NCBI GenBank assembly: GCA_012064415.1
Contig: SSNU01000220.1
Span: 124,001 to 188,000 of the forward strand
DNA: 64,000 nucleotides
Source: Gyrodactylus bullatarudis
Lineage: Eukaryota > Platyhelminthes > Monogenea > Gyrodactylidea > Gyrodactylidae
Direction of reading: 5' to 3'
In this document: in pieces, positions 46,001-59,800 of the stretch
Numbering within the stretch: position 1 is the first letter of the stretch
How the letters are laid out: each line of letters begins with the position of its first letter
Position numbers and translations under genes: made by a program
Notes under the pieces: model-generated
Told to the model about the DNA's origin: nothing
Database searches by the model: none
What the model saw: only the letters and a program-made list of their open reading frames with translations

Positions 46001-48039
46001 GTAGCCTTTTAGAAATAGTTTTTACAGATTTCCAGGTTTTGAATTTATGTTAAAATTTATTAAAACTTTAGTGAATATTCCAAATTTCAACCATCAGACT
46101 CCTAAATATTCCCACAATGATTTTCTTTTTCAATAGTACAAAAACGTATTGAGGACCACAAAAGTTTAAATAGATTTTGAAAGAGAGAACAAATTCAAAT
46201 TATTACTTTGTTGAATTCTGGATAGAGGTAGAATAAACCGAAACCACAGACGCAGTAACACCACATGAGAACTTTAAGAAATATTTCTGAAGTCAGGTAA
46301 ACAAAAATCACTGTTAGTAATGCATAGAGTGTTGCAAAAGTAATTGCCATTATAAAATCATAAATGATTCTTTCTCTTGCAATCGTACTCATTAGTATGC
46401 CTTGGTATTTTTCCAGGTCATAAATTTCATTGCTGCGTGTGCCATGGTCTTCAATTCTTTCGTTGTCTACAAGTTGAATTGGATTAGAATAATGGAAAAT
46501 CAATAGTAAAAGTTAATTTTCAACTAATATCAATGAATCAATAGATATGAAATAAACTAAAAGTCATAAATTGAAATTAATTACTTTTTGAATAAAGTCT
46601 AACTAACGAAATCTATTACTAAATCACAATCACGAAAAAATGAACTCACAATTCCTACTAAAATTTCTCTTAAAGCCACGGATCATCTCATTCAGTAAGA
46701 TGTGAAATAATTTCCGCGAATTCGGAATTCTTGATTGGAGATAACTGAAGATGAGGATCATTGGAATGAACAGGATTAAGTGGTAACCTTTCCTTTCGTT
46801 ATCATCCCTCGAGGAGTCCTTGTTACCAAGATAAACAATGATGAAGCCAATAATGAGTATTGCGCAGCTCTTGATGAAGTTAACAATCGAGCCCAGCAGG
46901 CCTATTGCAGCGGTCCCGCCAAAGACCAGAATCTCACACATTTCAAAGTAGAAGGTGAACAGCGTGTTGGGCTGTGCGACTAGGCCAAAGAAGCCGAGAA
47001 CTAGCACCAAATGCATCCCGTAGTATGAGATTAGTCTCACACAGTACAAAATACTGATGGGCTGAATCGTTATTCCGTAAACGATCCCTGCGCTGAAATC
47101 ATTCTCCAGGATCGGGTGTACAAGACGACCCCTTGACCTTTTGTCGAACACAACCCAGGCGTACTCCTGGCGATCAACGGTAAGCGTTGTGTTTTCTACA
47201 AAAGAGATGACAAGTCTTCTTACTTACTCAAGTATTGCCGAATCCTCGAGACCTCGGACTCTGAAATGTTCCTTGGGAAAGGCGGCAACTCCATTTTAAA
47301 CCAATAGTCATTCACAATGTACCCGGTAAAAACGAACACACTAGAGAAGCAAATGAAGGTAAGAATCCTGACAAATGGCATTTGTCGATTGAACCCGTGC
47401 AATGAGCTAGCTGGATCTGGCTGAACAGACTTGATCAGGCTGAAGAGACAGCAAGTGACCACAAAACAGAGGAAATAATCGGATGGCATTTTGAAAGGAC
47501 GTCCATCCGCTTCATAGCTCCACATTCGAGGATTGACGGAGTATGACAGCAGAACAGTAGCCAGATACGCTAATACAGTCGATAGAATTATTTCTAGCCA
47601 AGAGTTGTTCCTATACAAATAATCTGATTAAATCTGATTGCAAATTACAAGTCAAATAAATCTTCATAGGTTTTCTTATTGAACTTTCTCCACTGCTTTA
47701 GACTGAAATATCTAAATATCCTTTCTCTCCATGGAATTCTATCCTCAATATCTTCTTCAGGTTCATCATCAGATGTATCTGGTATTTTCTTCTCAAAGAT
47801 TCTTATCATTAATTTAAGACCGCCTATTAAAACACATGGTAAAAAGCCAAATAGATATCTTTTGATCGGGGATTCGTGTTGCTATTGTATTGATCATTAG
47901 ATTATCTTACTATCCCTTCAAAGTATAAGAGTGCATAGAAAATTCCAAATAATATCAAATGTATGATAAGATGTAATATTGTTGAGAGATGGTTTAGTGT
48001 GAGACCTCCAGTGAAGCGGCCAATTATGTCATAGTTCAT
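40073..48039 (-). CDS. pcx: Pecanex-family multipass membrane protein, copy C (shortest linker)
   Basis: Minus strand, ATG 48039, stop 40073-40075. Exon 1 (47908-48039) has GRFTGGLT and a long hydrophobic helix. Exon 2 (about 47890-47656) has a second helix and runs straight through an acidic stretch to the start of the core, so the serine-rich linker of copy A is nearly absent. Core exons are 47624-47226, about 47198-46650, about 46503-46204, about 45330-45130, about 44030-43862, about 43820-43716 and about 43705-43583. C-terminal exons are about 43540-43325, 43296-43190, 43088-42899, about 42625-42187, 41606-41370 and about 40422-40073. They carry AGDIKMGRFSGGKV, NPYIFHGYS, SEIVRGLWSSQ and SSLDPPFGYPLYVSPV. 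The frame is intact through the block it shares with copy B. The protein ends about 55 residues after the GYPLYVSP motif, as in copies A and B. It should be a functional multipass membrane protein. Confidence 0.88.
40790..41260. repeat. Diverged copy of a fold-back repeat family
   Basis: It starts ATGAAGATGAGAATTTAC and includes TTAGACGAAGAATTCGAATTC and CTTTTTCTCGGAAA. The same blocks occur at 63.35-63.99 kb, and a weaker copy is at about 17.48-17.72 kb. It is in a pecanex copy C intron with no coding content. Confidence 0.6.
45708..46006. mobile_element. Long palindromic (snapback) element, copy 2, with hammerhead-like motifs in both arms
   Basis: Near-perfect inverted arms are at about 45745-45870 and 45890-46006. 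It shares the ACATTGGTTTTGAGCTG flank and the CATACTCATCAGTGTGATACATGCC block with the element at 18.6-19.05 kb. Both arms keep an unbroken CTGATGA...GAAA core. It is in an intron of pecanex copy C. Confidence 0.75.
45926..45969 (+). ncRNA. Hammerhead-like motif in the snapback element (minimal stem II)
   Basis: CTGATGA is at 45932-45938 and GAAA at 45947-45950. Stem III is AUAA/UUAU (45950-45953 with 45959-45962) with a 5-nt loop; cleavage base U45963. Stem I is five perfect pairs (45964-45968 with 45927-45931). The stem II region is 8 nt closed by a single G-C pair, so this is a minimal variant. A competing hairpin GGCAT/ATGCC spans the same region. The mirrored arm has the same motif on the minus strand (about 45776-45816). 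Confidence 0.45.
46693..47661. repeat. About 970-bp block duplicated in pecanex copy B (36256-37225)
   Basis: This is the partner of the block in copy B. Here both exons read in frame through the block and across both edges: the upstream exon ends YEDLFDL into the NNSWLEIIL exon, and the downstream exon continues past HILLNEMIRG. Copy C is therefore the likely native context or source. Confidence 0.9.
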
Positions 48040-48189
48040 GAATTTTTGAATAAAGAATTTCAATCCCCTCGAAAGAGCTTTTAGTTTAGATTAACAATCC
48101 ATACTTTTTTCTTGAAAATTGAATAAGTTTTTGTTTAGTTCGACTTATTTCTTCATGAAATTTAATTTAAAAATAATCCTGAATTGAAA

Positions 48190-48640
48190 AGTTGGTTGAT
48201 CTGAAGTTGAGAACCTATGATTTTTACGAAAACCTCGATATTTTCATCATGAATTCGAATTTTTAAAAGATTTTCCTGAATCCTACTCATGTTGTTCACT
48301 TTTACCAGTTGAAGAAAAAATTTTTTTAATGAAAAATATGGCCATTTTTCAAATTTTATTTTGGCGCCAAAATCTTATTTTTTCGAACTTTGAACCGAAA
48401 ATATTTATTGTTTTGAAAGTTGGAGGCTGATCAAAAGAGGTTTTTCAGTATCAAGATAAGACAAGAAAGCTGACTAAAACCGTCAAACTACAGACAGTTA
48501 CCCCATTTTTGAGAGATTTCGAATTATCGAAATTTTATTGATTTTCGTCGTGAAAATGATCGAAAAATAGAATTTCAGCTCCCAAAAGCTAATAAAAAAT
48601 TACAAGTGCTCTCGAACATAGCAGAGAAGCATGAGGAGGT
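48190..48640. repeat. Half copy of the 33.7-kb fold-back family
   Basis: The segment GAAGTTGAGAACCTATGA, the AATCCTACTCATGTTG block and the TGATCAAAAGAGGTTTTTCAG block follow the order of the complete copy at 33731-34287. The closing arm is missing. It lies just upstream of the pecanex copy C start. Confidence 0.6.
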
Positions 48641-49778
48641 GTTACAGGCTAAGTTATGATCTGATCCAAACATTCGAAGAAGAAAGCTTTTGATTTTGCT
48701 AATAAATCTTGAAATTTCGAATTTGTCTGGTATTCTGATAGGCCCAAAAGACTTAACTCGTACTTTTAGGCTTGATTATAGATTATCTCTTTTTATCCAA
48801 CTAGGATGCTTGAAAAGATACATCAACAAAATCGGAAGCTTTCTTCTCGATTTTTTCTTCAGATATGAGACAAGTTCCTAGTTCATAGCTTGCTAATTAG
48901 TGGTCATTTGAAAATCTGCAAATTCCTAATGTTACAGCATTCACTATGAAGAATTTCTTTCATTTTTCTAGAGTTCATATTTATATATAGTTATTATTAT
49001 AATAGAATAAATCCATACCTTATCAATAAAAATTCAATAGAATATCCATATTTTCGGGCAAAATTCAGTATTTTTATCAAAAAAAGATTATACATGAATG
49101 TTAGTTTTAATAACTGTCATTATTCCTGGAAAAAGCCTCATTTCAATCTGGAATTCCATGAAAAATTGAAGGGAATTCATTTTCATTATTGGGCACGAAA
49201 AAATTTCTTTACTCCAAGTGATTCATGTCAATCAAAGATATTTTGAAGAAATTAACCTGAAACAAAAGCTATCCTTCAATCATAGATAATTTATTTGTTT
49301 ACCAATATTTTTTGAAACTTTTTATCAATATCAATGAGATCTTCAGATTTTAAACCACTTTTTTGTACAAACTTTCTTTCAAACTATCAATTCCAAGTAT
49401 ACAATTAGACTAAATGGTCGAGGGCTTGCCCATCTACCATTAGACTTGAAATTCGATTTCTCTATGTAAATAGAGGCTTACTGAAACTACAGTAAGTTCT
49501 CGCTTGATCTTTGGATGTGTGAAATTTAATGTTATTAATTTGGCACTAACTTGAGATTTGAAATATGCCATAATTTTCTCAAAAATTGATTTTTTTGAAA
49601 ATAATCTAGATTAAAGGTAGATCAAAATAGATTTTTAACAAAAATACCATAAGTCTGAAGATAAATTTAATAGTTCAAGGTGCAATTCATCGAAAAATCT
49701 TGATTCCATCTCAGAATATCAATTATAATTCCTGGGGTTTTCCATTTTAATAAACTTTAAAGTTAGACACGGATTCAT
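48640..49778. other. No recognised gene; AT-rich intergenic sequence
   Basis: Only short, unbiased frames are present between the repeat upstream of pecanex copy C and the small gene at 49.8 kb. I see no RNA gene or clear repeat structure. Confidence 0.5.
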
Positions 49779-50072
49779 TTAAATTGATATTTTGTAATCA
49801 TCTATTTTCCTAAAAATTTTGATCAATCGTTGATAGTGTTGAGATTGCTCTCTTAATGCTGGGGCTCCAGCGAGGGCGGCGGCGATCTTGTTATCGAACA
49901 TTGACTTCATATCAGTCATCATAGCGGCATAACGGTCAAAGGCTTCGTTCATATTCTTGGTAACAGAATGCAGCAAATTGGCGGTTTCATTTACCAAGGG
50001 GTTTGGGAACTCGTCAAGGTCCACGGAAGCACCCTCAGTGGAACCTGAAAGAGATTTTGGAATTTCAGACAT
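49779..50072 (-). CDS. Small helical protein, unrecognised, about 97 aa
   Basis: The frame runs from ATG 50072 to a stop at 49779. After an acidic, disordered start it is predicted to be almost all helix, with heptad-like spacing in VNETANLLHSVTKNMNEAF and MMTDMKSMFDNKI, an alanine-rich turn, and YQRLIKIFRKIDDYK. The coding part is clearly richer in G and C than its flanks, which supports real coding use. A strong acceptor-like CTCTTTCAG sits at codons 7-9, so the true gene may instead have an upstream exon spliced in there, possibly from 50088-50333 where another basic frame lies. No family can be named with confidence; small coiled-coil trafficking-complex subunits are one possibility. Confidence 0.55.
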   Translation of the reverse strand: MSEIPKSLSGSTEGASVDLDEFPNPLVNETANLLHSVTKNMNEAFDRYAAMMTDMKSMFDNKIAAALAGAPALREQSQHYQRLIKIFRKIDDYKISI

Positions 50073-50890
50073 AGTAACGTGAATTTTTCAAATTGAAAAG
50101 ACAATAATGCCTCTCTTACGCAGAGGCTTTAAACAAAAAGATATATTTTCAAATTGTACATTTTGTTTATAATTATCATTTTCTAATTTGCTCTTTCTCA
50201 AATTAGAATATTTTTGATGATCTTGATTACCAGACTTTGATGGATCACTACAATAGTCAATATGATCTTTCTTAATTCTCTTAGTTTCGCGAGCAGTGAG
50301 TTTAGAGAAAATCATTCCTTGATTTCTTGTCAATTTAAGCTCAAGATGAGTCAGAATTTTTTATATTGTATCTGTTACCTAAGAGTACGAGAATTGTTTG
50401 AAAGAACGATGAAATTTTTCCATGAATAAGACATGGCTAGAGGATTTCACATTAAGCGGAAGAAATTTCTTAGTGGTTCTCATCGTTGATAACTTAACTT
50501 GATAAAGTAGGGGTTTTATCTTGTCAATCAGAAAAGATATAGAAAAATGATTGTAGATTTAAACTAATCTTGAATCTGTGAATCAAATATGCTAAATACA
50601 GTAAATTTATTTTGACCGTCCTGCGTTTATGATACAACCTTGGCAAAGTAAACTAAATTATTTTCTATATAATGAAATTACTTTTAAGTAACAACAAACA
50701 AATATTATTTCAATCTGTATTTAATGATGAAAATACTTTGTATCTAAACTTCATTATTACAATTATTGTGTAAATGTTCTTTTTAGATATTCGAAATTGT
50801 ACCTTTCGTTCATCTGCAGTGGAAAATTAGACTTCTTCTTTTTACTGTTAATTTTCTGTTTTTTTACAGCTCACATTATTTTGAAAATAT

Positions 50891-53800
50891 TTACATTTTG
50901 TCTATAGGACCTTCTCGAAAGGTTATTTGTTGAATTTCTGTACTTGCTAATGTTCGTAAAACATTGGAATTATCTCCAACACATGACTTCATTTTCCATT
51001 GTTGATAGGAGCCTTTGAGTTCTCTGATGACCTATTAAAATTTTAATTTACATCAACAAATTAAATTATTTTCATTTGTTAAAAGGTCTATTACAAAAGC
51101 TATTATATCTTGCTTAGAGTTAGAGAGTCTCAGTCGTAAGATCTAAGATCATTTCGACACGACTCTTTCCCCTTAAAACGATCAATTGCACTCTTGAATA
51201 ATGTGAGATGAAAAAATTAAGGATGAATTAAAAGTCCTTCAAAGTCACGAACACTTCAAATATATATTTTTAGATCGTCCTTTCTATTCGTAAATGGGGA
51301 GAGAAATAATAATTCATCAGACTTACTTCCATATTTGAGAAACACAGGATTATTGCAACCATGAATCCTTGAAAAGACTCAAAGATTTGCTGATAAATCA
51401 GGCGACCAATTTCATAGATGGTAACTTTCTCAGGAGGCCAAATCTTTTCTTTTATTTCAATCGGTAGTAAAATCACATGGTAAACGGAGAAGACCAGAAT
51501 TAGGACAATTGTAGACTTTAATAATTTACTAAGAGAAAAATTTCCATTTGAAAACATTTCCACTATACAAAATTTAGAATCAAACACGAAAGAAATGCTT
51601 TTCATCTTTTTGGTACTTACACATTCACATAGAGAGGTAATTTTTCAACATTGAAAATTCAGTTTGAACATATATATTAAATATGTTAATGGGAGGGAAA
51701 AAAGTTTTTAATTGAAATAAGAAGATTGTTTCATTCATTTCATTGGTATGTCAAACACCAACATGTTACGAAAATTTACATGTTAGACATTTATTAATTC
51801 ATTTTTTCAGATGATATTGACTAGATATAGATGAAATTTTAATATCGCTCGTATCGCATATATTATAATAGCAAATTTAGTTTACAACAAATACAAATCT
51901 CAAGCGCTAGAATTGCCTTCTTGATCCCAAACTTAACGAAAATCAATTTTCTCCATTTAAATTCCCACCAAAGATTTTCGCGCTCTTTATACTTTTCATA
52001 AAAATCTAAATCAAAAACGCAAAAAGAATCAGAATAATTCAAAGATTTAAATTCTATGCGTCTTGATTAAATTCATATTCTGATTTGTTTCAATCATTTA
52101 AATTAGTTTATCACAAAACTTTAAAGAAATTCTTTTAAAGAATATTATTGGCAACTTCATCATGGAATATTCGAGTTAACTGATTCAATTGCAACGGAGA
52201 TGAGTTTTCGAATCGTAAAGGAACTGGTGGACCATAGAGAAATGTACATTTAGTGAAAAATCCCTTTCTTTTATAATTACATAAAGGACGGTATAATGAA
52301 GAAGTAAGAAATAATTACACAGCCTAGCAAAATTCTATATATATTTTTTAACAAAATAAAAATATTGAAATCTCTTTATCTTAGTGAAAGCATCTCAAAA
52401 ATAACCAGAGGTTTGAGCTTTGTACGTAATAATCAATAGAAAATTTGGTTTAAGCACTATACCAACTGCGCAAAGCTGACGAAATTTGGATTTCTTGATT
52501 TAGCAATATTTTTACATTTTTAATCTGACCCGGAATCTGACCCTGAGCTCTTTAAAATATATATTTGTATTTATCTACAGGAATTGAACACACATCTGCG
52601 AGATAGAAAAAGTATGTACCAAATTAGATTTGCGACTGGCATTTCAATAAATAGTTAGTTGTTGCTCAAATTAAGTTTATTCAATATCAGATTTAACTTA
52701 CATATTGCTTCCAGTTACTTGGTGATTTCGACTTCTAACTTTGGTGATCAGGACGCGCAATATATTCAGGAAGAATATAACATTACACTGAGAAGAAATA
52801 ATAAAAAAATATTTAACAGAATTGGGTCAAACAGTTTTTTAGATTATTAATTTGATCATTAATAAAAAAGGCAAAATCTATATAAAAAACAAATCAGTAC
52901 AAATCAATAATTATATATTAGAATCACTATGATAATAAAATTCATGGAAATTATCCATTATTAAACATTTAAATATTAAAATTAAATAGAGAGACAGAGA
53001 ATCAATATATATTTCTTTGATTGTAATGATTTTATCGTCTGAGAATTCTAAAATGGGATCACAGAGGATTGACACTGAAATTCACATCTACTCAAAAGTA
53101 AGTAAAAAGTTCCTTGTTGTCAAAAAAGTCAAAAGATCTATGTTTCTCAAGATCGAAAAAGTGAAATAAGAATAACAATGTTCTTGTAATTTTGCAAAAA
53201 TTATTAGATATCCTTTTAAACATCTGTGTGCTGTACCTAACAAGTTAAGAGTTTCTCCTGGAAATTATGTCCCAAATGAATACAAAGTTATCTCCTTGAA
53301 AGCACCTTACTCGGAGATTATTATGTTTTGTGATGTAGAAAATCTAAGGGAATCGGAACTTGAAGGTTACTGAATAAATAAGAAACGTGGGAGACCATAC
53401 ACAAGCTGGAGAAAATCAAGAACTGAAAATAGTGTAATTTAGTGTTAGATGGAATTATTTCTTGTTAGTTTTTTTTTTATTTTTTGGGTCGTTTTGGAAA
53501 ACAATTTTCTTTCAATTTTGGAATTAACCCTTTAACAAAATATGTCGATAAATTCATAAAAAGTTCACTAGTATTTTGCAGGTCACTTGGAATGACTCAC
53601 TCCCGTAGTAGTTTGATGAAAACCCCTATAACATATTTAGATGTCGGCAAACGTTAAAAAGTCTCATGAAAACAACAAATAAAAGGATCTTATTGTTTGA
53701 TCTCAGTTTTTATTCCTATTAAACTTTTGAATGAATTTTGTAAAACCTCTGAGACTACATTTTCAAATCTTCAATGCAAAAGTTACTTAAGATAAATAAA

Positions 53801-56800
53801 ATATGTTCAGAATTTGAAAACATCCGAAATATTGTTTATTGCATCGAGATTTTTCACTCACAATTACAACAAAACATGGCGGGGTGATAAATAATAACTT
53901 GATTGCGCTTGGATCATTTGAATTTTGTGCCCAGCACTCATTTTTATAGTCACTAGAATTCAATGAGGTCGCGTTTGTATAGTTACTTGTATTGTATGGG
54001 CTTATATTTCCAATTTGATTAGTCGACGATCTTATTCGTAAAACTATCCATAACGTCACGATCAGGAATGGAAATACTAAAATAAGATACAACTTATTCA
54101 AATTCGTGGTCAGTTATTTGGAATTAGGCTGGAGAGAATCTTCTCGAATTGAATTTTTTCATTCTCATGTACCAACTTACTCCATCCCAAAAGTGTATAA
54201 TACACCAGAAGTCGTTTACTATTCAACATATCGATGATTATGAGGGTGTTGTGGAGATGTAGTGCTTCGATAAAAATCCAACAATAAGTCATTTGCAGAG
54301 ATAAATTCGACAATACAGGATGTATGAAACACTAAAAAGGAATGATATTCAATACATCATGATTACAATTTTATAGCATGAGATTTAAACAATTAACCTT
54401 TCTTTGATTATAACGTTGTTCGCTTGCTACAAGCCAGAAGACAACATAGTCAGGTAACAAGCGAACAACGTTATAGTCAATCTATGCCGAACAGCTCCCT
54501 GAAGAACTACTTGGTTCAAAATTATAATTAACCTTTCTATTTTGAAGTTAATACATTATAAAATTGGATGAAATTTTATAAAAATATTAAAATGATATAA
54601 AATTAATCATCAGGTATTTTAACATTCTGTAATAAGATGGGCAAAATTATGAAAATTTTCAAATTAAAAACGTTTTTAATGTTTTATTTTCATGATTTTC
54701 ACTTCATTTTATTAAAATTACAGAGCTGACTTGAATTTGGATAATATTTTTGTTAGAAGCATTAAAAATGAATATTACTCTGAAAATTTCCATAATATTG
54801 TTTTTATTACACGGGCATAAGAATCTATTTATTTGAAGCGAAATTTGGTGTAATAATTATGAAATACTCGAAGATAAGTTTTATCAGTATGAGAAAATAG
54901 CTAAAATTAAAATCATTTAATTTCTAAGCGTAACCAGTTTATGGATAGGTTCATAGATTTTTCCTATTTTGTTATATTCAAAGGGAGGAACCCAACCAGA
55001 CTTTGTTCCAGATCGATAACTCAAAATATCTCTTTTTACTGATCAATTATGATTTCGCCAATTTCTACCTTGTCATTGAATATTAGCGTTTATGCTGGCG
55101 TTAAATATACAGTACATTAATTTGATTGATTTCAGCACGATTTAACTCAATTCCAAACAGAAAAAAGTATGACTTGGTTAAGACAATGTCGTTTAATCGA
55201 CACTCGCTTGTTTGGGAAAAAAGTAGGCCAACGGGCAATTATAAAGATCATTAAGTAATCTCCAAAGAATAGAAACGTGAAAGAAATATTTTTTCAACTA
55301 AAAATTATTCGAATTATATTTTACAACATCGAAATATTACCCGAACAAGGGTAATTATTTTATCAAAAATTTAACTTTTATAACTTGTTCATGTTTTATT
55401 GAGGATGATATCGAAAATTCTATTAATTAATGAAAATTTCTTGTTTTACTGAAAATAATATTTTATTCACATGTTATTAAGTAACAAAATTTGAATTTAT
55501 GATCCTAAAAATTTCAACTTCTACTTTCTGTGGAAAAAAATAATGCAAGAAATTATTTTTCCAATTTATTGCAAATTTTGCAATGCAAAATTCTTTTTCA
55601 TTGAATTTTAAATACGTTTTTACTAAACTTTTTAATGTATATTTTCTTTCTAAGTTCTACATTAGTTTTTAGCAAGTGAACAAAAATAACCATTCTAGAG
55701 AGCCAATTAATAATCAATAAAGCTTTTCATTTTCCGGATCATTACACTGGCTATTTTCAAGTATTGCATTGCACGTAAATAAAAAATAATCACGAATACT
55801 CCATTTCGATTAGAAGAATTTAATTAGCCATGTAGAGTCTGCATTGTAGAGTGGTGTATTGTCTCATTAATTAGATCATCTAATACTAACTAAACAAGAT
55901 GAATTACTCTCTCACCTTCTCCTGTAGGGTTTATTGTAATCAGCCATTGACTCTCTGCTAATCACTAACTTTATTTTTAAATTTTAGAAAATATAGGAAG
56001 ATCACTCGAATTCTTTCAACACTTGTTAAGTTAATTTTTGAATCATTCTCCCATTTGATTTTCCATATGCTTACTACTTATAAGTATGGATACGACTAGC
56101 TAGCGTCAAAAGCTAAAATGAACATGGTGGACAAGTTTAAAAAAAATAGGAAACCAGTCTACTATCCATTCGATAGGAAATCTATTAATCTTCTGGAATG
56201 CGATTTCATTCGTCAAAAACGTGCTATTATTCAAAGAAAGCTGATTGTTTTCAAAAAATTTTCTAGATACCTACTTCCCAGGGTCATAGCTGAAAAGTAA
56301 ATGAACTTTTAAGTAATCACAGTAATCATACCTGTAGAATTCAAATATGCAATCGCCTGAACTCTATTTGCTAAAACTTTTGATGCTAAACTTCTGCTAA
56401 AAGTTTAATGTTCGTACATAGATTATGTAAAAGATTAAGATATCAATTATCGAATATCGAAGAAAGAACTAATATTCTCTTAGTGGGAACCAAAAGTCTG
56501 GACATATTTTTCCAAGATTTTGCTAATTGAGATTAAAAAATATTTTTTTCAGACCTCTGGATCTGTATTCAATCGATTTATTTCTTCTCAAGTGAAAATA
56601 AATGTTACAATATGGAGAATTTATAATTTCCATATCATTCAGGCAATGGAAATGAAATACTTGTTGATCCCCTTTCATGCTGTGCTCAACTATGATGAGT
56701 AGTACAATATGATCCCTATAATATTATATTATGAGAGGATTACGATGATTTTACAAGTACATGAATAGTGTTTTATTCGTGATAACTACATAAGAAAGTG

Positions 56801-59800
56801 ATTGTGATATAGGATTAGACAATTCAGATTACAATCTATAAGAATAATTCATCATTTGAATATGAAAGTGGGGATTACAGTTTCTTCATAATACAGAGAA
56901 TTTCTACGAATATCAGCATATTTTTGGTATTTTAAGACCATCGTTCTCTAAGCTAAATTTTCCATAGAGAAAAAGTTTGATGGATTAAAAAATTCTCAAC
57001 TGTCTATTATCAAAAAGCAATTAGATAACTTGAATAAATGAAAAGTTTACATGAAAATTTTCACTTTCCATCTTTTCTATTAGAGTAATTAATTGATAAA
57101 AATTGAATTAAAAAATTAATTCTTCCCCCTGATGAATTGGGGATCAGAGCATGACGAGAAAGAAAAAGACGCAATCCCTGTTTGCCTCCAGCAAAATCTG
57201 ATGATGCCTCAATGTAAAAATCAAAGGTGTAGGGGCCTGCATTATAGACTGAAGCATTTAACATATCATTTCAATACAGGTTAAGTCCCTTAAGTATTAA
57301 TTTTTGTCATTTTTTTTAAAATCCAGTCCTTTCAGTTACGCTGAATTATATTCATCACATCTAAATTTTAGTGGAAAATCTTTGAAAATTTTATTTATAT
57401 CAGTGGAAATAATTATTTCTTAAAGAAAAATTGAGGTTCTCATCAGAATCTTAAACCCGCTAAATATTTATATATGAAATAATGAAAATTTAGAAATCCC
57501 CTGATTGAATTAATGAGTATCTAAAATATTCCTCTTTTCTTGAGAAAGGGATCTATAGTTTGTTTACAAAATTGTACAAAATAAACCTAAAAAAGGTATA
57601 GTTGTAAAATACAAGCTGATAAATCAACATTAGCTGATAAAGTTAAACTCACACGAAAATTTTCATTCTGGACTCCAACGAGTAATGTGCAGATGGCTTT
57701 TAGAAAAAGAGCAAAAAACAAATTCAAATGAATTTTATTTCTCGTGCATAGAAGACGTCTGTAGAAAATATAAAGTTGAATCAGTTCATAATGAGATTTC
57801 AAAATACATATGAAAACATACCTATGCATTACGATGACTAAGAAAGCAACAATTAAGAATATCACAGATAGAGTATATCCACTTTTTGATATGATGAGAA
57901 TCAGACCAATTTCCTGAAATGCAAAAAATAACGATAATAAAAAATGTGGAATTTTTTCTGTGCTTCTCTCTAATGATACAAATATTTATGGCGGAGTCAG
58001 TTTCTATACTATTTACAGACGAAAATGTAGATACATATTTATACAAACATATTTTAATCATTAGGTAAGATTCCTTCTTTTTAAAACCTTAGGTCTATCC
58101 TGGTTTTAGATATCTAAAAGATAAAATATTTACGCGTGGATTTGCATAAAATTCCGAAAATTCATTTGAGATTAAGCTTAAATTATTCAAATTTGAATTG
58201 GGGAAAATTATTGATTAAAACTGGGAAATTACTGGTAAACGAAGAACTATTTTTTTGTGAGTTTGAATTATTCAGAATTTCAGTGAATATTATAAACTAT
58301 AGAGAGATAAAAATAAGAAAAAAAAGTGCGTAGTATTTATGACATGATGAAAGTTTATTATTAACAAACAAAAATCCATGACCTAATTGGTCACAAGATT
58401 TTCCATAAAACTACGCACTTGTTCAATCCCCTAGAAAAAAATACTAATGATAAACACTGGTTGGAAGAAAACATATAATCTCTTATATCTTTTAAACACA
58501 TAGTATGTGGTTAGGTAAATAATCGATTTCATTCAAAATACGTCATGAATACATGTCAGTGATCTTTCTTGATGATCCATGAATTTCTTTGGCATACTTA
58601 ATGGAAGTAGCCAACATTTTATCATGGATTTATCTTGAAAAGATAAAATCAAAAGTCTGATAAGCATCTTTCGAATGCTCTTCTGAATAATTGTGCATCT
58701 ATTAACTGGACGAGTACATTGTCGAGTCTGCTAGCAAATCAATTATTGGATGAAGTACTATTTTTATATAAATACAGATTAAGAAAATATTCGATCGTTT
58801 ATTAATTTCCTTTAACAAAAAAGGCAAATGAAAGAAATTATTAATTAGCGTTTTACACTTTTAAAAATCAGATATTAGAGAGGATCATATAAATGTTGGA
58901 CATTTTAGTATGCATGATAAGTATCAGGTTGTGTCATATTTTTGGAAAAGATTATTTTTCGAATGATGAGATAATATAGCCGAAATTTCATTCTTAGCCA
59001 TTAAACAGCAAAAGACGATCTGACTACTTACAAATAAACTTTTTACAGTTTAGGATTTTGTTTGATCATGCTTTCATAAATAATTTATACATAGCAGGAC
59101 CTTGGATGGGTGAAAATATTGACGGAATAGAAACAAAGAAGATTTCTGCTCTGTTAGAGAAAAGCAAAATGATTATATTAATCGTGTTTCAATCAAATAC
59201 TGCGTCAGATTCTGGTTCAAGTAAAAAATTGGAAAATTTTAAAATCAATCTCTAATACACATTATGTACTTGAATAGAGGTTTCTTATCCCAAGTTACAA
59301 TTTGTACCATAATTGAAAAAATATATTTTTTGATTTTACCTCTCAAGAATGAAACACCTCATCACGTCAAATAATTGAATTCAAGATGTCTAGTTATTTT
59401 TCTTGATTCCTTTATATTCTGTGGAAAGAATCCACTTGATAAATGCTCTTTTAGGAATACTTACTTTTCATGAATATAAAAATCTAAGTTGAGATATTCA
59501 TCAATTTTTTCAAATCTAACACTTTATAAGGAATCGAATATTTTTTAACAATTCGAGCTAGTGGAATTTTCCTTTTCTATTTTTCAGTCTATTTTTAGGT
59601 TAGTTTAATGACTGTTAATTTTAAAAAAATGGAACTCTTTATGATTAGTTTGAAAGGGAACTGATACGAAGTTGAGAATCTATGATTTTGATTTTTTTTT
59701 GATCAAGATTTTTTTGAAATTTAGATCATAAGGCCCACATTCACGATATGGAAAAAAATCAATTTTTAAGGAAATTATAGCTCATTTCAAATCGCCAAAT

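Noticed and set aside
46780..46983. Plus-strand open frame opposite pecanex copy C
   Set aside because: Antisense shadow of a conserved membrane exon; its existence reflects the higher G+C of the shared block.
57061..57264. 67-codon frame between GPCR TM2 and TM3 exons
   Set aside because: It does not resemble ECL1 or the TM3 start of class B receptors, and no splice pairing makes it fit; left out of the receptor model.
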